Below are positions 46,960 to 54,080 of a stretch of DNA of 64,000 nucleotides, piece after piece (the stretch's first letter is position 1; the number at the start of each line of letters is the position of its first letter). The DNA lies in IMG/VR virus record IMGVR_UViG_3300007072_000007, positions 1 to 64,000 of that record; one strand, 5' to 3'. The position numbers were made by a program, and so were the translations under genes. The notes under the pieces are model-generated. The model was not told where the DNA came from, ran no database searches, and was given only the letters and a program-made list of their open reading frames with translations. Source of the stretch: a virus.

Positions 46960-47304
46960 ATGTTCAAGGCTGGAGATTCCGTTACGATTTCGGCGTCAAC
47001 GCCCATTTCCATCAGTAGGTTCGTGAACCTGAAGCCGCTGGTGTCGCTCACCAGAGTTGTCGGCGATGACGCCGAAGTGGACGCGATGCGGCGCGAGGTG
47101 GACGCTTTGTACGCGCAAGCCGTTCTGGACGAGTTGGACCGCTACGTGGCGTTCGCGTCGTGCGAGTCCACTGAGGACATAGCGAGAATCTGTCAGGAGA
47201 GAATCCGTGTTTTCCAAACGAGTGTCAGCCGCGTTGCGCCCGCCCGCCCCTCCGCTCGAAAAGGTCCGCATGGAGCGGGCGAAAGCCCATCGCAGGCCCG
47301 CTAA
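46960..47304 (+). CDS. small protein of unknown function
   Basis: The 114-aa frame starts at ATG 46960 following CCGGGGGCATC (weak site). It is helical (EVDALYAQAVLDELDRYVAF, then CQERIRVFQ) with a basic Pro/Ser tail. The last 98 bases overlap the RecA-like gene in another frame. The first half looks coding, while the tail is composition-biased. No known domain. Confidence 0.45.
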   Translation: MFKAGDSVTISASTPISISRFVNLKPLVSLTRVVGDDAEVDAMRREVDALYAQAVLDELDRYVAFASCESTEDIARICQERIRVFQTSVSRVAPARPSARKGPHGAGESPSQAR

Positions 47305-48343
47305 CCGGGCCGCAGCCAAAGACGATATCGACGGCGTGGTGCGCGGTGTCGTGGCCGGTTTGAGGGCGACGAAAATCGGCAAGGAGTCGAGCGTCCAGTT
47401 GTTCGGGGAGGACACCGAAGCCGACGTGCGCGAGTGGATTTCTACGGGGTTTCCGAACATCGACGCGATATTCGGCGGGGGCTGGCCCGTAGGGCGCATC
47501 TCCGAACTGAGCGGTGCGGAAGCCAGCGGTAAGTCCGCGCTGGCCGATTTCAGCATCGTGCAGGTGCAGAAGATGGGCGGCTACGCCGTGGTTCTAGATT
47601 TCGAGAACACGAGGACGAAGGATCGCCTTGTTCAATGTGGGGCCGACCTGAATCGAATCGTGTTCCCCCGTCCGCAGACCGCCGAGCAGGGCTGGGAAAT
47701 CGTCTGGCGTCTGATGGATGAGATTGTTGGTCAGAAGAACAAACCGCCGGTCCTGTTCGTGTGGGACTCCCTGGGCGGTACGGATATCGAGGATGCCGAC
47801 CAGCCCGGCGGGCTGGCCCGCGTCATGTCGAAGCACCTGCGCCGTCTTTATCATCGCGCCCCTTCCGTTCGGGCGCATTTTCTGTTCGTGAATCAGGAGC
47901 GGGACAAGTTCGGCGGTAGGTCGTTCATCAGGGAGACGGATACGCCTGGCGGTCGTGCTCTCAAGTTCGCCTGCACGATACGCGCCCAGTGCCGAGCGTG
48001 GTATCTACCTCGCAAGGGCGTTCCCAAGACGGGTTTGTGTTGCTCGGTCAGGACCATCAAGAACAAGGTGGTCGCACCGAACCAATCGACTCAATGGGTG
48101 CTGGACTTCGCGCACGGTCCGTCTCCTGAGTTGACGGCGTTGCATCACGGTCTCGAAACACGGTGGGTCAAGACCGTTTCCGGCCTCTACACCTGCCCGC
48201 TTCTGGGCAGGGTGAGTCGCGCAGAGTGGGTCGCCCGCCTGCGGGGGGATTCCGACCTTGCGAGGCAGGTTTGGGATGAGTTGCGCCGGCGTTCGGCTGG
48301 TCCCGCAGGCGATGATGACGACGATGACGATGACGAATGTTAG
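47207..48343 (+). CDS. RecA/UvsX-like recombinase
   Basis: GTG 47207 follows AGGAGAGAATCC and gives 378 aa. The core has SGAEASGKSALADF (Walker A, about 103-112), GGYAVVLDFENT (motif with E), FVWDSLGG (Walker B), HFLFVNQERDKFG (L1 area) and ETDTPGGRALKFACT (L2 area), and ends in an Asp-rich tail (DDDDDDDDEC). It should form filaments on ssDNA for strand exchange. Neighbours are the SSB-like protein and the ParB-like gene. It overlaps the previous small gene by 98 bases. Confidence 0.88.
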   Translation: MFSKRVSAALRPPAPPLEKVRMERAKAHRRPANRAAAKDDIDGVVRGVVAGLRATKIGKESSVQLFGEDTEADVREWISTGFPNIDAIFGGGWPVGRISELSGAEASGKSALADFSIVQVQKMGGYAVVLDFENTRTKDRLVQCGADLNRIVFPRPQTAEQGWEIVWRLMDEIVGQKNKPPVLFVWDSLGGTDIEDADQPGGLARVMSKHLRRLYHRAPSVRAHFLFVNQERDKFGGRSFIRETDTPGGRALKFACTIRAQCRAWYLPRKGVPKTGLCCSVRTIKNKVVAPNQSTQWVLDFAHGPSPELTALHHGLETRWVKTVSGLYTCPLLGRVSRAEWVARLRGDSDLARQVWDELRRRSAGPAGDDDDDDDDEC

Positions 48344-48345
48344 CG

Positions 48346-48414
48346 GCATTTACGGACTGCTCGTACTTTTCGCTTGACATGCCGTAAATGCTGGGGTATT
48401 ATCGCAGCGTAAAT
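48346..48414 (+). promoter_or_regulatory. promoter and operator of the ParB-like gene
   Basis: TTGACA (48374-48379), a 17-base spacer and TATTAT (48397-48402) form a full consensus promoter. ATTATCGCAGCGTAAAT at 48398-48414 overlaps the -10 and matches the 17-bp palindrome at 15 of 17 bases. GCATTTACGG (48346) and CCGTAAATGC (48382) form a split inverted pair on either side of the -35. The layout fits negative autoregulation. Confidence 0.8.
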
Positions 48415-48453
48415 CGAACCCCGACGGGTTCGTAGGTCATTACGAGGTGTTCC

Positions 48454-49527
48454 ATGTCCGAGACGTTTTCACTGGGTAAGCGGAAGAACAACGCCGCGCT
48501 CGCCGTCGTTCCCATCTCGTCCGTCGAGATCAAGGAAGGCTACAACCCCCGCGCCGACCTCGGCGACCTGACCGAACTTTCGGCCAGCATCGCAAAGGAG
48601 GGGATTATCGAACCCCTCATCGTGCGCCCGCAGTCAGGGAAGGGGGCCAAAGAGGGGCACTACTGGATCGTCGCGGGGGAGCGCAGGTACAGGGCGGCGA
48701 AGAAGGCGGGTGTCGAGTCTGTGCCGTGCGTCGTTCGCACTGACCTGTCCGATGACACGGACGCCTTGTGCGTCAGTGTCGCCGAGAACAGCGAGGAGGG
48801 GCGCACGCCGTTGACGGCCATCGAACTCGGTAGGACGTTCGCGCGGCTGGCCAAGACCGGCTTGAGTCCGAACGCCATTGCCGCGCGGACGGCGACCAAT
48901 CATCAGAAGGTCCGCCGCGCCCTGGCCATCGTTACCGCGTCTCAGGAGGTCCAGCAGCGCGTCGCGTCGGGCGACCTGGGCATCATGGCCGCGAGCGAAC
49001 TCGCTACGCTGAAGCCGAAGGAGCAGGCGAAGGTCGTGTCCGCGTTGCCGAGCGGCGCGACGGCTCAGGACGTGAAGCGGGCCGTGCGCGAGGTGCTGGA
49101 TTCGACGCCATCGGCCCGCCGCCCGTCGAAGGCGGGCCGGGCCAAGACCGTCGCCAGCCCGGTATGGCGGGGGGCGCGCGAGAAGCAGCGGCTCATCAAC
49201 GCGCTGTCCTACTCCTTCCTTCACCCGGACCCCGACGAGAACTTCGACACGCTTTCCGGTGCGCTGGGCGTCCTGCTTTGGGAGCGCCAGAACCTCGATA
49301 CGCCTGTTTTCCCGCTCCTGGTTGGGAAGGACGGTCGCGTGATTGCCGACCCGCCCGAAGACGCGACGGCGGCCGAGAAGAAGGTCTATAAGGCGACCTA
49401 CTACCTCGTCGCCAAGTTCGCCGAGGACCATGCGAAGTCGGTCAACGCGGACGCCTCCAAGGACGCGACGGACGATTCCGATGAGGCTCTTTCGGACGAC
49501 GGTGCGGACGAAGGCGCGGACGAGTAG
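48454..49527 (+). CDS. ParB-like DNA-binding protein
   Basis: ATG 48454 follows CGAGGTGTTCC. The 357-aa protein has the ParB/Srx-type N-terminal domain: NPR (31-33), EGIIEPLIVRP (49-59), GERRYRAA (75-82, CTP-binding motif) and an ENSEEG segment (111-116). A helical HTH follows at about 137-160 (GLSPNAIAARTATNHQKVRR). The C-terminus is acidic, with no ParB dimer domain visible. ParB proteins bind palindromic parS sites; here the candidate sites are the dispersed 17-bp palindromes. No ParA gene was found. A centromere, transcription or genome-organising role is possible. Confidence 0.85.
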   Translation: MSETFSLGKRKNNAALAVVPISSVEIKEGYNPRADLGDLTELSASIAKEGIIEPLIVRPQSGKGAKEGHYWIVAGERRYRAAKKAGVESVPCVVRTDLSDDTDALCVSVAENSEEGRTPLTAIELGRTFARLAKTGLSPNAIAARTATNHQKVRRALAIVTASQEVQQRVASGDLGIMAASELATLKPKEQAKVVSALPSGATAQDVKRAVREVLDSTPSARRPSKAGRAKTVASPVWRGAREKQRLINALSYSFLHPDPDENFDTLSGALGVLLWERQNLDTPVFPLLVGKDGRVIADPPEDATAAEKKVYKATYYLVAKFAEDHAKSVNADASKDATDDSDEALSDDGADEGADE

Positions 49528-49537
49528 GCTTCGGTAC

Positions 49538-49567
49538 GGCCCAGACGGGTTCCACGTCTGGGCCTTT
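49538..49567 (+). terminator. Rho-independent terminator after the ParB-like gene
   Basis: GGCCCAGACG, loop GGTTCCA, CGTCTGGGCC then TTT: a 10-bp perfect stem with a short T-run. Confidence 0.75.
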
Positions 49568-49581
49568 CCCTTCGGTGTGTT

Positions 49582-50382
49582 ATGGCTGCTATCTGGGTCG
49601 AGGATTGCGCAACGACCATGCGCACTAGGCTGGAGCCGGATTCGGTGGACCTGTTGTTTGCCGACCCCCCGTTCAACCTCGGTCAGGACTACCTTGGGTA
49701 TGACGATAACAGGGAGGACTTTTCGGCGTATCTGGCGGAGCGCATCCGGTTGTGCCCCCGCGTTGTTCGCCCCGGCGGTGCGGTTGTATGGCACGTTCCA
49801 GACCGTTGGGCGGCACTGACCTACACGGTCCTGGCCGAGACGTTGGAGCCGGTCAACTGGATTATTCTGCATCAGGAGTTCGGCCAGTTTTCCGACGGGC
49901 GCTTTATCGTGTCGAAGGTGCATTGCCTGTATTTCGCAAAGCCAGGCGGGAAGCGCACCTTCAACGTGGAGGAGGTATTGGAGCCGTCGGCCCGCCTGCT
50001 CAGCGGCGACAAGCGCGTTTCGGAGAGCCGCTACGGGGGGATGCGGCCTTTTCTCGACGTGTGGTACGGCCCGTATCTCGGACGGGTGCAGGGTAACAGC
50101 GCGGAGCGTTGCAAGGCCCATCCCAACCAACTGCCGGAGATGTATCTGGCTCGCATCGCCCGCGCGCTGTCGAACTCCGGCGACGTGGTGTACGACCCGT
50201 TCGTCGGGAGCGGGACTACGCTGGTGGTCGCCGAGGCGTTGGGTCGGCGCGCCTGCGGGAGCGAGATTTCCCCGGACGCAGCGAAGTCGGCCCGCGAGCG
50301 CGTTCGGCGCGGTCCCGTGCGGAACGTTTCGGGTTCGTTGGTTACTCGTTCGGACGCGTCGGGGCCGGTGAGTGATGAGTAG
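49582..50382 (+). CDS. DNA methyltransferase (N6-adenine/N4-cytosine type)
   Basis: The 266-aa protein has motif IV DPPFN (28-32) before motif I DPFVGSGTT (206-214), the order of beta-class amino-methyltransferases, plus VVYDPFVGS and GSEISPDAAK near the end. The target base is probably adenine, but the specificity is unknown. The start ATG has a weak ribosome site after a terminator. There is no restriction enzyme beside it, so it likely protects phage DNA or marks replication or regulatory sites. Confidence 0.85.
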   Translation: MAAIWVEDCATTMRTRLEPDSVDLLFADPPFNLGQDYLGYDDNREDFSAYLAERIRLCPRVVRPGGAVVWHVPDRWAALTYTVLAETLEPVNWIILHQEFGQFSDGRFIVSKVHCLYFAKPGGKRTFNVEEVLEPSARLLSGDKRVSESRYGGMRPFLDVWYGPYLGRVQGNSAERCKAHPNQLPEMYLARIARALSNSGDVVYDPFVGSGTTLVVAEALGRRACGSEISPDAAKSARERVRRGPVRNVSGSLVTRSDASGPVSDE

Positions 50383-51451
50383 CGTAACGCTGACTCCAGA
50401 ACAGCAGGTCGCGGCCGACGGAGCCGTTGATTTCCTGATGTCCCGCGCGGCTGGGTTCCGCTCCATCGGAGGTTACGCGGGAACTGGAAAGACTACGGTG
50501 ATTTCCGATGTTTGCCGCAGGACGGGGGAGGCGGGTCTGGCAACCGCTGTCTGTGCCTTCACGGGGAAGGCGGCGAGTGTCTTGAGGAAGAAGGGGGTTT
50601 CGGCCGGAACGATTCATTCGCTCATCTACGTTCCAACGCCCGACCCTCGCGGTCGCGTTTCCTTCGTTTTGAAGGCCGACATCCCCTATGACTGCATCAT
50701 CGTGGATGAGGCGTCGATGGTCAGCGCCCAGTTGTGGTCTGACCTTCTTTCGTTTCGCAAACCGATTCTCCTGGTCGGCGATATCGGCCAGTTGGAGCCG
50801 ATAGGCGACAATCCCAAACTGTTGGCGAAACCGACGTGGCGGCTCGAACAGGTCCACCGGCAGGCGGAGTCCTCTCCCATCATCAGGTTTGCTACGGCGG
50901 CGCGTCGGGGGAGTCGCCTTCCCCGCAGTTGCCCGCCTGAGTTGCTGGTGGGTCGTCGAGGCGATTTCATCGACGCGATGCTGGACGTGGACCAGTGCGT
51001 TTGCGGATACAACGCTACGCGCCACCGATTCAACTCCGCTTTTCGGGACCATTACGGATACCGAAACGTCTTGAACGTCGGGGATAAGGTCATCTGCCTG
51101 CGGAACAACCGGAAACTCGGATTGTTCAACGGAATGATGGGTCGGATTACGGGTGTGGGCGACGTGTATCGTGATATGGTGGTCGCGTCCGTATTGGGGG
51201 ACGATGGCGTAGAGCGGTCGCGGCTGCCGATGGCTCTCTGCGCGTTCGGGGGGGAGGTTCCCGATACCCCGCAGCCTGGGATGACGTATTGGGATTACGG
51301 GTATGTCGTAACGTGCCACAAGGCGCAGGGGTCCGAGTGGGATTCCGTTGCGGTGCTGGAGGAGATTTCCTCAAGTTGGGATGCCCGCAGGTGGGTTTAC
51401 ACCGCCGCTACGCGGGCGTCGGAGCGTCTGGTCTATTGTCATGGAGGATGA
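50375..51451 (+). CDS. SF1B helicase, Dda/RecD-like
   Basis: ATG 50375 overlaps the end of the methyltransferase. The 358-aa protein has LTPEQQVAADGAV, GYAGTGKTTV (33-42, motif I), VDEASMV (motif II, near 109), LVGDIGQLEPIG (motif III, near 134) and VTCHKAQGSEWDSV (motif V), ending YTAATRASERLVY (motif VI). This is the compact Dda architecture of T4-like phages, a 5'-3' helicase used in origin opening and recombination. Confidence 0.87.
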   Translation: MSSVTLTPEQQVAADGAVDFLMSRAAGFRSIGGYAGTGKTTVISDVCRRTGEAGLATAVCAFTGKAASVLRKKGVSAGTIHSLIYVPTPDPRGRVSFVLKADIPYDCIIVDEASMVSAQLWSDLLSFRKPILLVGDIGQLEPIGDNPKLLAKPTWRLEQVHRQAESSPIIRFATAARRGSRLPRSCPPELLVGRRGDFIDAMLDVDQCVCGYNATRHRFNSAFRDHYGYRNVLNVGDKVICLRNNRKLGLFNGMMGRITGVGDVYRDMVVASVLGDDGVERSRLPMALCAFGGEVPDTPQPGMTYWDYGYVVTCHKAQGSEWDSVAVLEEISSSWDARRWVYTAATRASERLVYCHGG

Positions 51452-51454
51452 ACG

Positions 51455-52441
51455 ATGTCGCCGTGTCCGGTGATTGTGGACGCTCCCAGCGTCATCAAGC
51501 GGGCCATATTCGCGTCCGTTATGGACGACTTTCGCGCCGGGATATGGACGGGGGGTATTTACGGGGCTACGGCTATGCTTGCGAGCGTGCTGTCGCATGT
51601 GCCTCCCCCGCGATGCACGGCCGGTCCCGTGGTGGCCATGTTCGACGGGGGTATCCCGCCGCACAGGAAGGCGGCGATACCGGGCTACAAGTCGGGCCGC
51701 GAGGAGCGGCGTCGCTTGCTGACGGAGGACCAGCATGAAAAGGCGATGGCGCAGGTGGGCGAGACCCGAAAGTTCTGGGAGACGCTGGGCGTCCAGTGTG
51801 CCGCCTACGGGGATTACGAGGCCGACGATGCGGTGGCGGCGATGGTCCGGCTTACGGTGTCGATGGGGTGTCGTCCGATTGTGGTCAGCGGGGACCGCGA
51901 CCTGTATCAGACGGTCAATATGGGCGCGTCGATGTGGGACGTGGCCGCGCGCCGGCTGGTGGATGCCGTGTCCTTCAAGTCTTTGGTCGGGGTGCTGCCG
52001 AACCAGTATGTCGTTTACCGTGCCCTCGTGGGCGACTCGTCGGATTCAATCCGGGGGGTTCGCGGTGTAGGCCCCAAGCGGGCCGTCGGTCTGGTCCAGG
52101 AGGCGGCCGGCACACATGGTTTGCCGTCTGTGATGCTTTCCCGCATCGTCAAGCATTTACGCAGCGTAAATCCACGTTTGGAGTGGCAGCAGGCTGTTAT
52201 CGACGACGAGGCGCGGTTGAATAAGGTTATTGTCGGCATCGACCTGTCCGGTTCGTTTTCGGACTACGTTTCACTGCGCCGTCTGGTCCTGTCGTCGTCG
52301 AAGCCAGCCCGAAGCGGGTACGAGTCGGCCTGTCGGAAGTACCGATTCTTTCGTTTTCTGGATGAGGCGTCGGTTTATCTGGAGCCGTTCGTTCGGGCGG
52401 CTACGGTTTCGATTCCGCTGGAGGAGGGTTTGCCATGCTGA
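51455..52441 (+). CDS. 5'-3' exonuclease/RNase H (FEN-like)
   Basis: The 328-aa protein has D9, MFDGGIPPHRK (62-72), YEADDAVAAM (121-130), SGDRDLYQ (145-152) and GDSSDSIRGVRGVGPKRA (193-210), the helix-hairpin-helix typical of T4 RNase H, T5 FEN and Pol I exonuclease. It would remove RNA primers and flaps. The 17-bp palindrome at 52155 is translated as HLRSVN in the helical domain after the HhH motif. The CsrA-like gene overlaps its end by 7 bases. Confidence 0.87.
   Translation: MSPCPVIVDAPSVIKRAIFASVMDDFRAGIWTGGIYGATAMLASVLSHVPPPRCTAGPVVAMFDGGIPPHRKAAIPGYKSGREERRRLLTEDQHEKAMAQVGETRKFWETLGVQCAAYGDYEADDAVAAMVRLTVSMGCRPIVVSGDRDLYQTVNMGASMWDVAARRLVDAVSFKSLVGVLPNQYVVYRALVGDSSDSIRGVRGVGPKRAVGLVQEAAGTHGLPSVMLSRIVKHLRSVNPRLEWQQAVIDDEARLNKVIVGIDLSGSFSDYVSLRRLVLSSSKPARSGYESACRKYRFFRFLDEASVYLEPFVRAATVSIPLEEGLPC
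52155..52171. repeat. 17-bp palindrome, perfect copy, inside the exonuclease gene
   Basis: ATTTACGCAGCGTAAAT read in frame as HLRSVN. This is the same reading frame register as at 37935 and 59303, because the other frames hit a stop or give FTQRK. Confidence 0.9.
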
Positions 52442-52659
52442 CGGTGACACGGAACAGCGGGCAGTCGGTGGTGTTGGTGGACTCGCGGACGAACGACCTG
52501 ATTGCGGTCGTCATCGTGTTTCGGGCGAAGGGAAGTAACTGTATCTCCGTGTCGGTCGGCGCGCCGTCGTCCGTGCGCATCTCGCGCGAGGAGTTGTTGT
52601 CGCCGGTGGACGACAAGGGCGTCCTGGAACTCGTGCGCCGCCTGCGAGGAAAGGCTTAG
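52435..52659 (+). CDS. CsrA-like RNA-binding regulator
   Basis: The 74-aa protein follows the CsrA pattern: MLTVTRNSGQSVVL at the start, a central VVIVFRAKGSNCISVSV strand and APSSVRISREELL near residue 55, which corresponds to the conserved A-P-x-x-V-x-V-x-R-E-E-I of CsrA. CsrA binds GGA motifs at ribosome sites and blocks or stabilises mRNAs; here it could control host or phage translation. It overlaps the FEN gene end, with GGAGGAGGGTTTGCC before the ATG. The extra residues at the start of the second strand are unusual. Confidence 0.75.
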   Translation: MLTVTRNSGQSVVLVDSRTNDLIAVVIVFRAKGSNCISVSVGAPSSVRISREELLSPVDDKGVLELVRRLRGKA

Positions 52660-52660
52660 C

Positions 52661-53854
52661 ATGAAGATTGCCATTACAGCGGACCTTCAGATGGACATGC
52701 AGGCGTCTGTAGGGGTGGTTCAGCCGGACGGGTTGACAGACCGGCTGAACCACCGCATCGACTGCCTGCGATGGGTTGCGCAGGAGGCCGTCGAGCGGGG
52801 GTGCCCGTATCTGTTCGTTCTGGGCGATATCTTCGACAACCGTAGTGCCGTGGATGTCGGGGTGCTAGATGCCGTCTGCTCGGCGTTTGCCGGTATCGCG
52901 GGGTCGTTTCGAAGGATTGTGGTCCTTCCTGGGAATCACGACAGTTACCTGCGAAACGCCCGCATTACGTCGCTGCGCGCCCTGGTCGGGACGTGTCAGG
53001 TCGTGACCTCCAGCGTGCGCATGGAACTGGACGGCGTAACCGCCCTGCTGGTTCCGTGGCAGGAGCGGGTCGAGGACTACACGAATGAGATTGGTTCGGC
53101 CGGAATGAAGTCGATGGATTCGGCGGTGCTGATGACGCACGCTCTGCTGGAATCGGCGGTGCCCGGTAAGGGAATCCCTCTGTCGGCGCTGGAACCCCGC
53201 GGGAAGTTTCGGCGCGTGTTCCTCGGCGATGTGCATGAGCCGCAGGATGTAACGGGGGACGGGCGGGTTCAGTATGTCGGCGCGCCCATGCAGTACGACT
53301 ACGGGGACGCGGGAGGCCGCAGGGGGTTTGTCGTTTACGACACGAAGAAGGACAAAGTGGAGTTCGTCTCGAACGTTGTGTCCCCGAAGTTTGCCGTCGT
53401 CAAGGATCGCGGGACGGCGGAGGCGGCGAATCGGTCGATGGCGACCTACGTTCGGGTTTTGGGCGGGGCGGAGTTTGTCGGCAAGCCCGGCGTGGTCGTG
53501 GAGCGCATCGACCCGCCTCCGTCGATGGCTCCGTCGCGTTTGGGGGTGACGGCTGCGTCGTCTCCTCTGGCCGTGATTCGGTCCTACGTCGAGGCTGTGG
53601 CGAACGAAGCGGACAGGGAGAGGCTTGTCGAAGCGGGCGTGGCTTTGTTTGCTCGCGGGAACGGCATGGAGGTTTCGGATGTGGCAGGACAAGGTGAGGA
53701 AACTTCTCAGCACCGCCAAGCGGAAAGTCGAGTTGAGGGCGGAGGCGAAACTGGACGCGCTGTTGCGCCGAACCGTGTACGCCGACGTAGCGAAGCAGGC
53801 GCGCCAGCCCGTCGTGATTCGCAAAGCCCCGATTCCCGGCGACCCGTTCGATAG
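52661..53854 (+). CDS. SbcD/gp47-like recombination nuclease subunit
   Basis: ATG 52661 follows GAGGAAAGGCTTAGC. The 397-aa protein has the Mre11 metallophosphatase motifs TADLQMD (6-12, D8), LGDIFDNRS (54-62), LPGNHDSYL (near 90), THALLES (near 160) and GDVHEPQ (near 188). The first motif lacks the His of the usual D-x-H, so metal ligands may differ. The C-terminal 60 residues overlap another gene and look unstructured. It should pair with the SbcC protein encoded downstream. Confidence 0.82.
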   Translation: MKIAITADLQMDMQASVGVVQPDGLTDRLNHRIDCLRWVAQEAVERGCPYLFVLGDIFDNRSAVDVGVLDAVCSAFAGIAGSFRRIVVLPGNHDSYLRNARITSLRALVGTCQVVTSSVRMELDGVTALLVPWQERVEDYTNEIGSAGMKSMDSAVLMTHALLESAVPGKGIPLSALEPRGKFRRVFLGDVHEPQDVTGDGRVQYVGAPMQYDYGDAGGRRGFVVYDTKKDKVEFVSNVVSPKFAVVKDRGTAEAANRSMATYVRVLGGAEFVGKPGVVVERIDPPPSMAPSRLGVTAASSPLAVIRSYVEAVANEADRERLVEAGVALFARGNGMEVSDVAGQGEETSQHRQAESRVEGGGETGRAVAPNRVRRRSEAGAPARRDSQSPDSRRPVR

Positions 53855-54080
53855 GCCGCGTCAGGTCGTCATCCTCGGTATCGCCATGCACGACGATTGC
53901 GCGGTTCGGCTGGACCGGAAGGCGGCCGACGTGCTACGCGGTCGTGGCGACAAGGTGTATGAGTTGCGGGTGGTGATGCGGTACGGAGGGGTGCAGGTCG
54001 TCCGTGCGTCCGCGTCGGAACTAGGCGGTATTGTGGACCGTATCGAGCGGTCCAGAAAGGCGGACTATGCGCATAGGTAA
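53679..54080 (+). CDS. small protein nested between SbcD and SbcC
   Basis: ATG 53679 follows GGAGGTTTC, a clear ribosome site inside the SbcD frame. The 133-aa product is basic and helical at the start (DKVRKLLSTAKRKVELRAEA), then alpha/beta (RQVVILGIAMHDDCAVRL). The last 14 bases overlap the SbcC start. The overlap with the SbcD C-terminus is 176 bases. It could be an SbcCD accessory. Family unknown. Confidence 0.5.
   Translation: MWQDKVRKLLSTAKRKVELRAEAKLDALLRRTVYADVAKQARQPVVIRKAPIPGDPFDRPRQVVILGIAMHDDCAVRLDRKAADVLRGRGDKVYELRVVMRYGGVQVVRASASELGGIVDRIERSRKADYAHR

Noticed and set aside
48634-50466. Minus-strand open frame of 610 aa
   Set aside because: Antisense to the ParB-like and methyltransferase genes, whose motifs are clear. 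High GC makes long antisense frames common.
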